Shown: positions 1-6,832, counted from the stretch's first letter. The stretch is 15,136 nucleotides of DNA from Clostridiales bacterium (GCA_031270585.1 JAISXK010000030.1:1-15136); one strand, 5' to 3'. Numbers and translations: made by a program. The notes: a model not told the origin generated them from the letters alone.

Positions 1-152
1 TCAGCCGGCGCCGCAGGCGCTGCGGGCTCTTCCGCAGGCGCCGCAGGCTCTTCCGCAGGCGCTGCGGGCGCCGCAGACGGTTGCGAGCAACCGAATACGC
101 CAAGCGCAAGCACCATTACCAACAACAGGGCTAAATACTTTTTCATTTTCAT
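1..152 (-). CDS. Sugar ABC transporter substrate-binding lipoprotein, N-terminal part only (runs off left edge)
   Basis: Only the first ~50 codons are in the window. They encode a lipoprotein signal peptide: a short Lys-rich start (MKMKKY), a hydrophobic stretch and a lipobox-like GVFGC, with the cysteine near residue 22 as the predicted lipid anchor. An Ala/Pro/Glu linker follows and is still open at base 1. A strong AAGGAGG lies at 156-162. It is only 3 bases from the ATG at 152 but 9 bases from the ATG at 146, so the true start may be two codons later. The gene follows the ATPase and permease of the same importer, so it is most likely their extracellular sugar-binding protein. This resembles the rbsB/mglB class, but the ligand-binding domain is not visible and the substrate cannot be inferred. 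The linker resembles that of the second binding protein in this window (11084-12154). Confidence 0.8.
   Translation of the reverse strand, partial: MKMKKYLALLLVMVLALGVFGCSQPSAAPAAPAEEPAAPAEEPAAPAAPA
17..76 (-). repeat. 21-base tandem repeat encoding the Ala/Pro/Glu linker of the binding lipoprotein
   Basis: Two 21-base units (17-37 and 38-58) differ at only two positions. A third, shortened 18-base unit (59-76) follows. Each full unit adds seven residues of the type EEPAAPA. The repeat keeps the reading frame, so copy number could vary without breaking the protein. The linker would space the sugar-binding domain away from the membrane anchor. Confidence 0.8.
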
Positions 153-207
153 GTTCCTCCTTATTTATATTTCGGGTTTCCCCGCTATGGGGCAGCTTGC
201 CATGCGC

Positions 208-1692
208 TTACACGCATTTCTCCATGATCCTCTCCTGGGTGGCTTCATCCCGCATGAGCTCGCCCACCATTTTGCCTTCGTGCAGGATGACGATGCGATC
301 ACACATGCCGAGTATTTCAGGCATCTCTGAAGAAATCATGATGACGGTTTTGCCTTGCTTTACAAGATCGTTTATGAGGTGGTATATCTCCGTTTTCGCG
401 CCAACATCAATACCGCGCGTGGGTTCGTCCATAAAGAGTATTTCAGAGTTCTGCATCATCCATTTGGTAACCACCACCTTTTGCTGGTTCCCGCCGGAAA
501 GGTACTGCACCTGCGTATTCATGGAAGGCGTCATAATGCGCAACTTCTTCGCGTACTCTTCGCCGTACTGCTGCTCCAGTCTGGCGCTGACTATTCCTTT
601 TTTGATGATCTTATCCAAGCTTACCATGCAAATATTTCTTTTTACGCTGAATATCTGCACGAGTCCCTGCGTCTTGCGATCTTCCGGTATCAGGCCGAGG
701 CCGTCTTTGATCGCCTCGCGGAAGGAACGGTAGAGCTTCTTTTTGCCGCGCACGTATACTTCCCCGCTGTCGATTTTGTCTATGCCCAGTATAGCCCGTG
801 CTAATTCCGTGCGCCCGGAGCCAACAAGGCCGGATATGCCCAGTACCTCGCCCTGGCGCACGTTGAAACTGATATCATGCAACACGCCATTGCGTACAAG
901 GTTTTTCACCTCCAGCAATACATCGCCAATCTGCGCGGCTTCCTTGGGGTATTCCAGCCCAAGCTCACGGCCAACCATCATGGAGATCAGCCGCCTCTTC
1001 GTTACATCCCTCACGGGTACGGTATTCACCATCAATCCGTCCCGCAACACCGTTACGTTATCCGCCAGGTTGAAAATTTCATCCAGGCGGTGCGAAATAT
1101 ATATGATGGTAATGCCTTCGCCGCGCAGCTTCTTTGCGATGCCAAAGAGGATTTCGAGCTCCCTGTCCGTCAATGTGGCGGACGGTTCGTCCATGATCAT
1201 GAGCTTGCAGTTCATGTTTACCGCGCGGCATACCTCGACGATTTGCTTTTTTGCCACCGTCAGGCTGTCCACCGGGGCGCGTACATCTATCTCCACACCC
1301 AGGTTGTCGATAATTTCCTTTGCGCGGCGGCGCATTTCCTTCCAATCCACCAGGTTTCCCCTGCCCGTCAATATCCCGCCGACAAACAGGTTCTCAGCTA
1401 CGGAAAGCGGCTCCGCCAGCTTCATTTCCTGATGCACGACAGAGATGCCCGCAACGCGGGCTTCATGGGGTGTTTTAAAGGCAATCGCCTGGCCGTTCAG
1501 CGTTACGTTGCCCGCGTCCGCGCGGTAAATACCTGCGAGGATTTTGATGAGGGTGCTTTTCCCTGCGCCGTTTTCGCCAACCAGAGCATGAATAGTGCCC
1601 CTTTCCACGTTAAAGCTTACTTTATCCAAGGCCTGTACGCCGGGGAAGCCTTTGCTCAGGCCTTCTATCTCCAAAATATAGTCTTTATCCAT
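208..1692 (-). CDS. Sugar ABC transporter double ATP-binding protein (RbsA/MglA type)
   Basis: This 494-residue cytoplasmic ATPase powers sugar import and carries two fused nucleotide-binding domains, the normal length for the RbsA/MglA/XylG class. The first domain shows Walker A GENGAGKST (39-47), a Q-loop around Gln88, Walker B LMIMDEP (164-170) and the H-loop His201; its signature motif is degenerate. The second has a non-canonical Walker A, GLVGSGRTE (288-296), with Arg replacing the usual Lys, then PEDRKTQG near 336-343, signature LSGGNQQK (398-405) and Walker B ILFMDEPT (418-425). This asymmetry is typical of the family: one site is catalytically weaker. A GGAAGGGG lies upstream of the ATG. 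The gene starts 29 bases after the permease stop and ends ~55 bases before the binding lipoprotein, so the three form one leftward operon. The substrate cannot be read from the ATPase. Confidence 0.95.
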   Translation of the reverse strand: MDKDYILEIEGLSKGFPGVQALDKVSFNVERGTIHALVGENGAGKSTLIKILAGIYRADAGNVTLNGQAIAFKTPHEARVAGISVVHQEMKLAEPLSVAENLFVGGILTGRGNLVDWKEMRRRAKEIIDNLGVEIDVRAPVDSLTVAKKQIVEVCRAVNMNCKLMIMDEPSATLTDRELEILFGIAKKLRGEGITIIYISHRLDEIFNLADNVTVLRDGLMVNTVPVRDVTKRRLISMMVGRELGLEYPKEAAQIGDVLLEVKNLVRNGVLHDISFNVRQGEVLGISGLVGSGRTELARAILGIDKIDSGEVYVRGKKKLYRSFREAIKDGLGLIPEDRKTQGLVQIFSVKRNICMVSLDKIIKKGIVSARLEQQYGEEYAKKLRIMTPSMNTQVQYLSGGNQQKVVVTKWMMQNSEILFMDEPTRGIDVGAKTEIYHLINDLVKQGKTVIMISSEMPEILGMCDRIVILHEGKMVGELMRDEATQERIMEKCV

Positions 1693-1721
1693 AGTTTCGC
1701 CCCTTCCAAGAAAGCGTAGCG

Positions 1722-2711
1722 CTAAGCGCGTTTCCTATTGCGGAATACGTCCAGCCCGATGGCCGCCAGTAGCACGAAGCCTTTAAGCACATCCTGCACA
1801 AAAGGATCCACATGCAATTGAGCCATGCCGTTAAACAGCGTGATCAGGAATATGGAGCCGAACAACGTGCCGATAATTTTGCCTTTCCCGCCCGCAAGGC
1901 TTACGCCACCGATGATAGAGCCTATAACCGCATCAAACTCATACCCTTGCCCATTGGTAATGGCCACGGAATTCAGCCTGCTCATGAGAATAACACCGCT
2001 GAAGGATGCCAGGAAGCCTGCTATCACAAACCCCAGGCACGTATATTTTTTTACGTTGATGCCCGAAAAGAACGCCGCTTCCTTCCCACCGCCTACGGCA
2101 TAGATGTTTCTGCCCAAGCGGGTTTTTGTGGAAAGAAACTGGGCCAGTATGTATAGGCCGATCATGATAAGCACGCACCAAGGCATGGGGCCAAAGTAGC
2201 GGCGGCCGAAGAATGCAATGCTATTTGGGAAAGTGGCAATGGGTGTGGCGTTTGTAATTAGCTTGGCCAGGCCGTAGCATACGTTTTGCAGTCCAAGAGT
2301 GGCAATAAACGCCGGCAGGCCCGCATATGCCGTCAATACGCCGTTGCAAAGGCCAATGAGCGTGCCCATCGCCAGCATAATGAGTATGACCACCCATGGG
2401 TTCCAAATGTTTGGGCTAAGAGCGGTGCTTTTCATCAGTATCGCCCCAAGACAACTGGTAAAGGCTACATTACGGCCCAAAGACAAATCAAAGTTACCCG
2501 TCAGCAATACGATTGCCTGCCCCATGGCCGCGACGGATACGGTGGACGTTTGCAAAAGTATGTTTTTCCAGTTTTCCCATGTAAGGAAATACGGAGACGT
2601 CAGCGTAAATACAACACTCATTATCAGTATTGCGATTATCGCCATATACTCTTTGGAAAATTGCGACATTTTCGTTAAGAACGCACTACCACGTGTACCG
2701 GTTTCGCTCAT
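1722..2711 (-). CDS. Sugar ABC transporter permease (RbsC type)
   Basis: A hydrophobic integral membrane protein of 329 residues forming the channel of the ribose/galactose-type importer. The start at 2711 is chosen because AAAGGAGTG precedes it by 6 bases and the product then begins MSETGTRG. The frame is open to 2822, but the extra N-terminus is hydrophilic, atypical and without a comparable ribosome-binding site. Family features are a first membrane segment near residues 22-38, TGNFDLSLG (71-79, corresponding to the usual TGGIDLSVG), GLCNGVLTAYAGLPAF near 120-136 and the glycine-rich IGSIIGGVSLAGGKG loop toward the C-terminus, which contacts the ATPase. There is one permease gene in this system, so it probably acts as a homodimer, unlike the two-permease importer on the right of the window. 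Confidence 0.93.
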   Translation of the reverse strand: MSETGTRGSAFLTKMSQFSKEYMAIIAILIMSVVFTLTSPYFLTWENWKNILLQTSTVSVAAMGQAIVLLTGNFDLSLGRNVAFTSCLGAILMKSTALSPNIWNPWVVILIMLAMGTLIGLCNGVLTAYAGLPAFIATLGLQNVCYGLAKLITNATPIATFPNSIAFFGRRYFGPMPWCVLIMIGLYILAQFLSTKTRLGRNIYAVGGGKEAAFFSGINVKKYTCLGFVIAGFLASFSGVILMSRLNSVAITNGQGYEFDAVIGSIIGGVSLAGGKGKIIGTLFGSIFLITLFNGMAQLHVDPFVQDVLKGFVLLAAIGLDVFRNRKRA

Positions 2712-2788
2712 CGCTTTCACTCCTTTATAAATAGCATGTATCATGGCACTTTTCAGGTTCTTGAGTTCTTGAGTATGATGTATTTTCT

Positions 2789-2823
2789 CTTGCGCAAACA
2801 TCCACAGGCTTTGCGTTTGCAAG
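2789..2823. promoter_or_regulatory. Imperfect inverted repeat, candidate operator for the sugar importer
   Basis: CTTGCGCAAAC (2789-2799) is mirrored by GTTTGCAAG (2815-2823): the inner arms GCAAAC/GTTTGC match perfectly over 6 bases, and the outer CTTGC/GCAAG match after a 2-base insertion. The repeat lies about 80-110 bases upstream of the permease start. The stretch around 2811-2825 also resembles one half of a catabolite-responsive element on the minus strand (TTGCAAACGC), but the conserved terminal CA is missing. Operator function is inference. Confidence 0.3.
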
Positions 2824-3030
2824 CTTATATTCTCAAAACGGTTGTGGTATTCTTTAAAACCCTTATGACACTTTCGGCCCGACGAATGGCTTGATGGATT
2901 TTATGCGTGGACTAAAACGACAGACAATCATGGTGAAAAATATATTCAACAGCGTTATGATACTCTATTTCTCGAAATTAATCAATAGATATTTTGTATT
3001 TTTCCACATTTTACATCATTTTCAAAAGAG

Positions 3031-3047
3031 GAATATAAAAAATATTC
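3031..3047. promoter_or_regulatory. Perfect GAATAT-N5-ATATTC palindrome, candidate ROK operator
   Basis: A perfect 6-base inverted repeat with a 5-base A-tract spacer. It lies 33 bases upstream of the candidate -10 box of the ROK gene and 75 bases before its start codon. ROK/NagC/XylR-type regulators bind AT-rich dyads of about this size, and position next to the regulator's own promoter fits autoregulation. The region is AT-rich, so chance occurrence is possible. Confidence 0.35.
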
Positions 3048-3079
3048 GAAAAACAGTAGTTATTTTTGCATTTACCGTC

Positions 3080-3085
3080 TATAAT
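3080..3085 (+). promoter_or_regulatory. Candidate -10 box (TATAAT) for the ROK regulator
   Basis: A perfect TATAAT lies 36 bases before the ATG at 3122. No good -35 hexamer is found at 16-18 bases spacing (TAGTTA at 3057-3062 is a poor match) and there is no extended TG. A weak or activator-independent low-level promoter, as expected for a repressor gene, is plausible. Confidence 0.35.
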
Positions 3086-3121
3086 AATAAATGCAATGGA
3101 TTAATTTATCGGGGGAATCGC

Positions 3122-4354
3122 ATGAATATATTAAGTTCGTTCTTAAAGTCCAACGGCTCTTCCCAGCAAAAAATCAAGGCGCACAACATCACGCTCCTCT
3201 TCAACCTCATCCGCTCCAGCATGCCCACTTCACGGGCGGCGCTTGCGGAACAAACAGGGCTGTCCCCCACAACGGTCTCCATACTGGTGGAGGAACTGAT
3301 CGACCGCAAATGGGTACGGGAAACAGGGGTGGGTGATTCTTCCATGCGGGGGCGCAAACCCATCATGCTGGAAGTAAACGCCGAAGGTGGCTGCATCGCG
3401 ACGGTGGAGATCGTCAGCAGTGGTTGCATTTGCTCCCTTTACGATATTTGCTTTAAAAAGCTGGGAAGCGTGCATATACGCAAACTTCCATACTCCAGCA
3501 ATGCCATTACGGAGGAAATCAAAACGCTTTTGAAGGCCAAGCGCGTACTCCTTTACAGACTGATCGGCATTCAGCTTGTTTTCCCCGGTATATTCGATCA
3601 GGAGACGGGAGATCTGAAGTTCTCCGTTGTGGTGCCCGCCGACGCATTGCACGAATATAACCTTGTTTCGGGGCTTAAAAAGCAATTTCCCAAGGCGCGG
3701 GTATTGATCTGCAACAATACTACCTTGCTTGCGTATATGGAGTTTGCCTCTGAAGACAACGCGCCGGGCAAGCGCCTCCTCGCCGTCAACATAGACGAGG
3801 GCATCAGCGCCGGAGTCGTCACGTGGGATTCCCGCCGGGAAACATGCCAGTGCTTCTCTCTGGAGTTTGGCCACATCATTGTGGATCAGCACGGGAAAAT
3901 GTGCAAATGCCAGAACCGCGGCTGCCTGGAAACCATCTGCTCCATTGCCGCGCTGTTCCGATCCCTCAACGAAAGAGCGGGGTTATCTTTGGAGTTTGAC
4001 GATACCTTTGGCGCGGAAATCAACGAAAGCGCCATGCGGGAAGCTGCGGCGCTCTTCCATGCGCAGGATCCCCGCATGATGGAAATCATGGATGATTATG
4101 TCTATTCTTTCTGCTGTGGCCTCATTTCCGTAATCAATTTATACGATATACAGGTCATCCACATCGGCGGGGCCATTTCCGCCCTTGGCGAAAATTTCCT
4201 GGCCCTTGTGCGCGATACCATCGCCACCCGGTTCAGCCTTTTCCGCGGCGCTGAAGGCGTTGTAATAGAAGCTTCCCGCAATGATAACCTTTCCCGCCGC
4301 CGCGCCGCCGTCATGATGGCCATGGATGAAATATTCGCCAACGCAGAAAACTAA
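3122..4354 (+). CDS. ROK-family transcriptional repressor (XylR/NagC-like)
   Basis: A 410-residue regulator, the usual length for XylR-type ROK repressors. The start at 3122 has GGGGGA at 3111-3116 with 6 bases between; the frame is open upstream but the added sequence is AT-rich and not ROK-like. Residues ~20-66 form a winged helix-turn-helix (TSRAALAEQTGLSPTTVS...). The rest is a ROK sugar-sensing domain with the zinc site His251...Cys261, Cys263, Cys268 (CKCQNRGCLE). The ATP-binding DxGGT motif is absent, and the position of the catalytic Asp in ROK kinases reads CNNTT (Asn199), so it should sense a sugar without phosphorylating it. It is divergent from the sugar importer at 2711-1 and probably represses it until the ligand binds. 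It is the only plus-strand gene in the window and converges with the ceramidase-like gene 18 bases downstream. The inducer is unknown. Confidence 0.93.
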   Translation: MNILSSFLKSNGSSQQKIKAHNITLLFNLIRSSMPTSRAALAEQTGLSPTTVSILVEELIDRKWVRETGVGDSSMRGRKPIMLEVNAEGGCIATVEIVSSGCICSLYDICFKKLGSVHIRKLPYSSNAITEEIKTLLKAKRVLLYRLIGIQLVFPGIFDQETGDLKFSVVVPADALHEYNLVSGLKKQFPKARVLICNNTTLLAYMEFASEDNAPGKRLLAVNIDEGISAGVVTWDSRRETCQCFSLEFGHIIVDQHGKMCKCQNRGCLETICSIAALFRSLNERAGLSLEFDDTFGAEINESAMREAAALFHAQDPRMMEIMDDYVYSFCCGLISVINLYDIQVIHIGGAISALGENFLALVRDTIATRFSLFRGAEGVVIEASRNDNLSRRRAAVMMAMDEIFANAEN

Positions 4355-4372
4355 GGCGTGTAAGGCTATCGT

Positions 4373-5737
4373 TCAACGCCCCTCTTTGGGCGGATTTTCC
4401 TGCAAGTTTTTTATGAGCGCTTTCGTTTCTTTTACCAGTATATCCCCCGCCTCCGGCGCAAACCTACTGGATGCGTAAGATGTTTTTACCTCATACCCGC
4501 CTTGTAAAAACGCTTCCTTCGTAGGAATGTACCCGACGTAATCGTTCGCGAGTCCAATTACAAAGCCTGTGGCTACGCCGCTCATAGCCGTCCGGGCATA
4601 TTCAAAAAATAATTCGCCGGGGAATGTGGCAATTATAACGTCATCCAGCCGTATCGCCTGTATGACGCTTCTTTCTTCCTTTTTTGCATATTGGGCAAAT
4701 TCCAATATGCTTTCCCCTTCCGCGCGAGGATCCAACCCGTGCAGCATAACGCCTTCACCCCCGCCGGCAAGCAGCTTTTTAGCCCTTTGCATATCCTCCC
4801 TTTTCATTTGCCGTATGGGTAGCCAAACGGGCGCAACCGCCGCCTGTATCGCCCAATCTTTTTTATAGCCGGTATCATAAAGCGCCATGCGGTCTATCAT
4901 CTTTATTGCGCCCTCCGCCAGCAACTTCCCAACACGGGCCGCTTCCTCAAACCCGGTTACAAAGGGCTTGTAAGGATCCGCCGCCACGAGGTTTCCCTGG
5001 GCGCCGTTAGCGTATAGCACGACGGTATCTGGCCCATAGCGCTTTTGTATTTCCACCGTCAGTGCGTCAATATAATCCCGGCTGTAAAGCCACGCATCCC
5101 CGCAAACGATGGCCGGGTGACTGGTGAAATGCACCAGCGCGCCCCGCACGCGCTCAAAGGCGTCCCGCCACGCGAGCACGCTCATAACAGGGTTGCCGTT
5201 TGGGCCTGCAAGTCTTTCTATATCCGCCGGGTCATATGCTTCAAATACCATTCTAAGCGTACCGTCCCGCAGCAAAACGCGTCTGTTAAAGGAACACCCT
5301 TCTACAACATCCCGGGAATAGCCCATCTGCATTTCTTCCGTTTTTGCCAGCACCTCCGGCGCTGTGGCGGCGATTTCGTTTATAAGCCATTTCCTGTAGC
5401 CCCGGCAGGCTTCTTCATCCGCCTCCGTTAAAAAGCATTTAAAAATTTCCACCGTGTTGGGGCCGCTGTGCGTATGCGTGGCAAAGAGTATGATTTCCTC
5501 TTCCTTTAGCCCGCAGCGTTTTAAAAGCAAACGCTTTATTTCATCACAATCTTCTTTCTTTATCCCCAAAAGATCCAACCCAATAAAGAGCAGGCGGCTT
5601 TTACCCGCTTCCAAATACGCCATATTGGCATACAGGTGATCGTGTACGCCCCTTGAGGCGGAATCCTCCCTGCCGTTGCCCGCAAGCGGCAACCCGGTGC
5701 GCGGCGTGATACATATCGATGAAAAGCTTGCTTTCAT
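4373..5737 (-). CDS. Neutral/alkaline ceramidase-like amidohydrolase, cytoplasmic
   Basis: A 454-residue protein of the neutral/alkaline non-lysosomal ceramidase N-terminal-domain family: zinc hydrolases that cleave amide bonds of N-acylated compounds. The start at 5737 is preceded by AGGGGAGG; a start nine codons earlier (5764) has no such site. Family marks in order are GVHDHLYA (30-37), THTHSGP (87-93, zinc His), SHPAIVCG (206-213, zinc His207), NGAQGNLVAADP (244-255), FPGELFFEY (372-380, Glu375) and NDYVGYIPT (398-406) followed by GGYE. These match the zinc and catalytic layout of the bacterial ceramidases. The usual enzymes are secreted and longer. This one has no signal peptide and lacks the C-terminal domain, so ceramide is an unlikely substrate; a cytoplasmic N-acyl sugar or similar imported compound is more plausible. 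That is inference from context. Confidence 0.85.
   Translation of the reverse strand: MKASFSSICITPRTGLPLAGNGREDSASRGVHDHLYANMAYLEAGKSRLLFIGLDLLGIKKEDCDEIKRLLLKRCGLKEEEIILFATHTHSGPNTVEIFKCFLTEADEEACRGYRKWLINEIAATAPEVLAKTEEMQMGYSRDVVEGCSFNRRVLLRDGTLRMVFEAYDPADIERLAGPNGNPVMSVLAWRDAFERVRGALVHFTSHPAIVCGDAWLYSRDYIDALTVEIQKRYGPDTVVLYANGAQGNLVAADPYKPFVTGFEEAARVGKLLAEGAIKMIDRMALYDTGYKKDWAIQAAVAPVWLPIRQMKREDMQRAKKLLAGGGEGVMLHGLDPRAEGESILEFAQYAKKEERSVIQAIRLDDVIIATFPGELFFEYARTAMSGVATGFVIGLANDYVGYIPTKEAFLQGGYEVKTSYASSRFAPEAGDILVKETKALIKNLQENPPKEGR
4377..4398 (+). terminator. Possible weak intrinsic terminator for the ROK gene
   Basis: CGCCC (4377-4381), a 6-base loop and GGGCG (4388-4392) form a short GC-rich hairpin followed by GATTTT. 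It lies just downstream of the ROK stop, inside the last codons of the converging ceramidase-like gene. The stem is only 5 bases and the T-run short, so termination may be incomplete. Confidence 0.35.
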
Positions 5738-5767
5738 ACCTTGTCCTCCCCTGCAAAAACCCATCGT

Positions 5768-5875
5768 TCAGCGCCCCTTTATGCGCTTGTTAAGATGTAA
5801 CGTCGGCGCGGATAATGTTAGTGGCATAGCGGTTCGCTTCTCTTGGTCGGATTTTGCAAATATCAGGTTTGCCAT
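5768..5875 (-). CDS. Possible 35-residue hypothetical ORF or remnant
   Basis: A short open frame beginning MANLIFAKSDQEKR and ending NKRIKGR*. It starts 7 bases after the stop of the nicotinamidase-Arr gene and ends ~30 bases before the ceramidase-like start, in the same frame as that gene. There is no convincing ribosome-binding site and I recognise no family. Its last 20 bases plus flank resemble the end of the ceramidase-like gene (AGGGGCG, TGAACGAT; 17 of 20 positions match 4367-4386 on the same strand), so it may be a scar from duplication or insertion instead of a gene. Confidence 0.2.
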   Translation of the reverse strand: MANLIFAKSDQEKRTAMPLTLSAPTLHLNKRIKGR

Positions 5876-5882
5876 GCTGCCA

Positions 5883-6809
5883 TCAGTCATTGATAGCTTC
5901 AATCCCTTGTGCTTTCGCCAGCGCAAGGTTCTTCCGCATCGTATCGAGCGCTTCTTGCGTATGACCTTCCCACGGTGTCACTTCCCCGATTATACGCAAC
6001 GGCTCGCGGGTGCGGTATGACCGTGTGATGTTTCCGGGGAATTTCTTGTCGGTCAGGTTCGGGTCGTCCTCCATCTCGCCGGTGGGTTCAACGACGTAGA
6101 TTCTCCCCGCGCCATCGCCCGCCGCCAGTTCCGCGCCCCATGCCGCCGCGTCTAAAGTCGCGGAAAAGTAGATATAGGAGGCTTTGGCGCCCTCTCTGTA
6201 ATTGGAATTGTATCCGGGCAGGAACGTATCGCCTATAGCGAGGTCGGCTTTCGTGCCGTGATAGAATGGCCCTTTGTCGTCGATTCTATGAGCCACCCTG
6301 ATTTGCAAACCCTTCATTACGGCGATTGCCGCCTCGTGCAGCTTCAAATCGAAACTGGCGGTGCAGTCCGCATCCACGATAATCGGCGTTTCGGGCTGTG
6401 CCGTTTTTGCGAGGATGGCGTTGGAAATGACGCAGATATTGGATACCAGCCCCACAAGCTCAATGCGCTCAAAGGGTGTGGTTTTCAGGTAATCGTACAA
6501 TTCGCCGGAGCCGAAAGCCGGTTTGCAAAAGCGGCGGTCGGTATCCAGCAACTGCGCCGCCGTTTCGCCGAATAGCTTATGCCCCTCGGTTCCCGTGATG
6601 CAATGGGAAATGGGGAGGTTCTTGCCCTCCTGCGTCTTCATGTAATCCGCCTCGTGGGTGTCGAACGTAAATACCACAGTATCTCCATTCTTGCGGTATT
6701 TCCGTATCTTCCCGGCGATGGCGGAATCCAGTTTCTCCGCCCCCTCAAACCCCAGCGAACCGGAAACGAAGTCGTTCTGGTAGTCCACCACTATCAAGCA
6801 TCTTGCCAT
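5883..6809 (-). CDS. Nicotinamidase/isochorismatase-type hydrolase fused to rifamycin ADP-ribosyltransferase (Arr)
   Basis: A single 308-residue frame with two complete enzymes. Residues 1-~175 are a cysteine hydrolase: VVDYQNDF with Asp9, metal ligands Asp50, His52 and His69 (FDTH, SHC), FCKPAFGS with Lys96, and the nucleophile Cys126 in GLVSNICV. Asp9-Lys96-Cys126 is the nicotinamidase/isochorismatase triad. Residues ~179-308 are a full Arr domain: GPFYHGTKADLAIGD, YIYFSA, WGAELA, YVVEPTGEMEDDPN, KFPGN, SYRTREPLRIIGEV, WEGH. His184, Tyr214 and Asp249 have the same spacing (30 and 65 residues) as the His19-Tyr49-Asp84 set I recall for M. smegmatis Arr. Arr transfers ADP-ribose from NAD+ to the rifamycin ansa chain, releasing nicotinamide; a nicotinamidase would hydrolyse that to nicotinate. 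Only about four residues join the domains. AGGAGA lies 10 bases before the ATG. The enzyme is cytoplasmic, with no signal peptide. Substrate of the N-terminal half is inferred. Confidence 0.9.
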   Translation of the reverse strand: MARCLIVVDYQNDFVSGSLGFEGAEKLDSAIAGKIRKYRKNGDTVVFTFDTHEADYMKTQEGKNLPISHCITGTEGHKLFGETAAQLLDTDRRFCKPAFGSGELYDYLKTTPFERIELVGLVSNICVISNAILAKTAQPETPIIVDADCTASFDLKLHEAAIAVMKGLQIRVAHRIDDKGPFYHGTKADLAIGDTFLPGYNSNYREGAKASYIYFSATLDAAAWGAELAAGDGAGRIYVVEPTGEMEDDPNLTDKKFPGNITRSYRTREPLRIIGEVTPWEGHTQEALDTMRKNLALAKAQGIEAIND

Positions 6810-6832
6810 GCTATCTTGTCTCCTGCCCTTGG

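Larger units (their letters stand above)
2712..3121. promoter_or_regulatory. Divergent regulatory region between the leftward sugar importer and the rightward ROK repressor
   Basis: About 410 bases without a convincing gene, clearly more AT-rich than its surroundings, especially 2930-3110. It must hold the promoters of both the importer operon (minus) and the ROK gene (plus), and is the expected place for ROK operators. It contains two inverted repeats and a consensus -10 box, listed separately. An 8-base tandem duplication, TTCTTGAG, lies at 2758-2773. The open frames that extend both neighbours into this region are not supported by ribosome-binding sites. I see no clear consensus -35/-10 pair for the importer operon. 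Confidence 0.7.

Noticed and set aside
180..201. Short inverted repeats (CCCC/GGGG and GGCA/TGCC) between the left ATPase and the binding protein
   Set aside because: Stems of four bases without a T-run and immediately followed by the next gene's ribosome-binding site; too weak to call a terminator.
877..1719. A 280-codon plus-strand open frame opposite the left ATPase
   Set aside because: The opposite strand encodes a complete ABC ATPase with all motifs; the plus frame has none.
2758..2773. Perfect 8-base tandem duplication TTCTTGAG
   Set aside because: Only two copies, with no link to a promoter element or known site; probably slippage and not functional.
2891..3121. Extended N-terminus of the ROK regulator (77 more codons)
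   Set aside because: The added sequence is AT-rich and non-ROK-like, while a good ribosome-binding site sits before the ATG at 3122, giving the standard family length.
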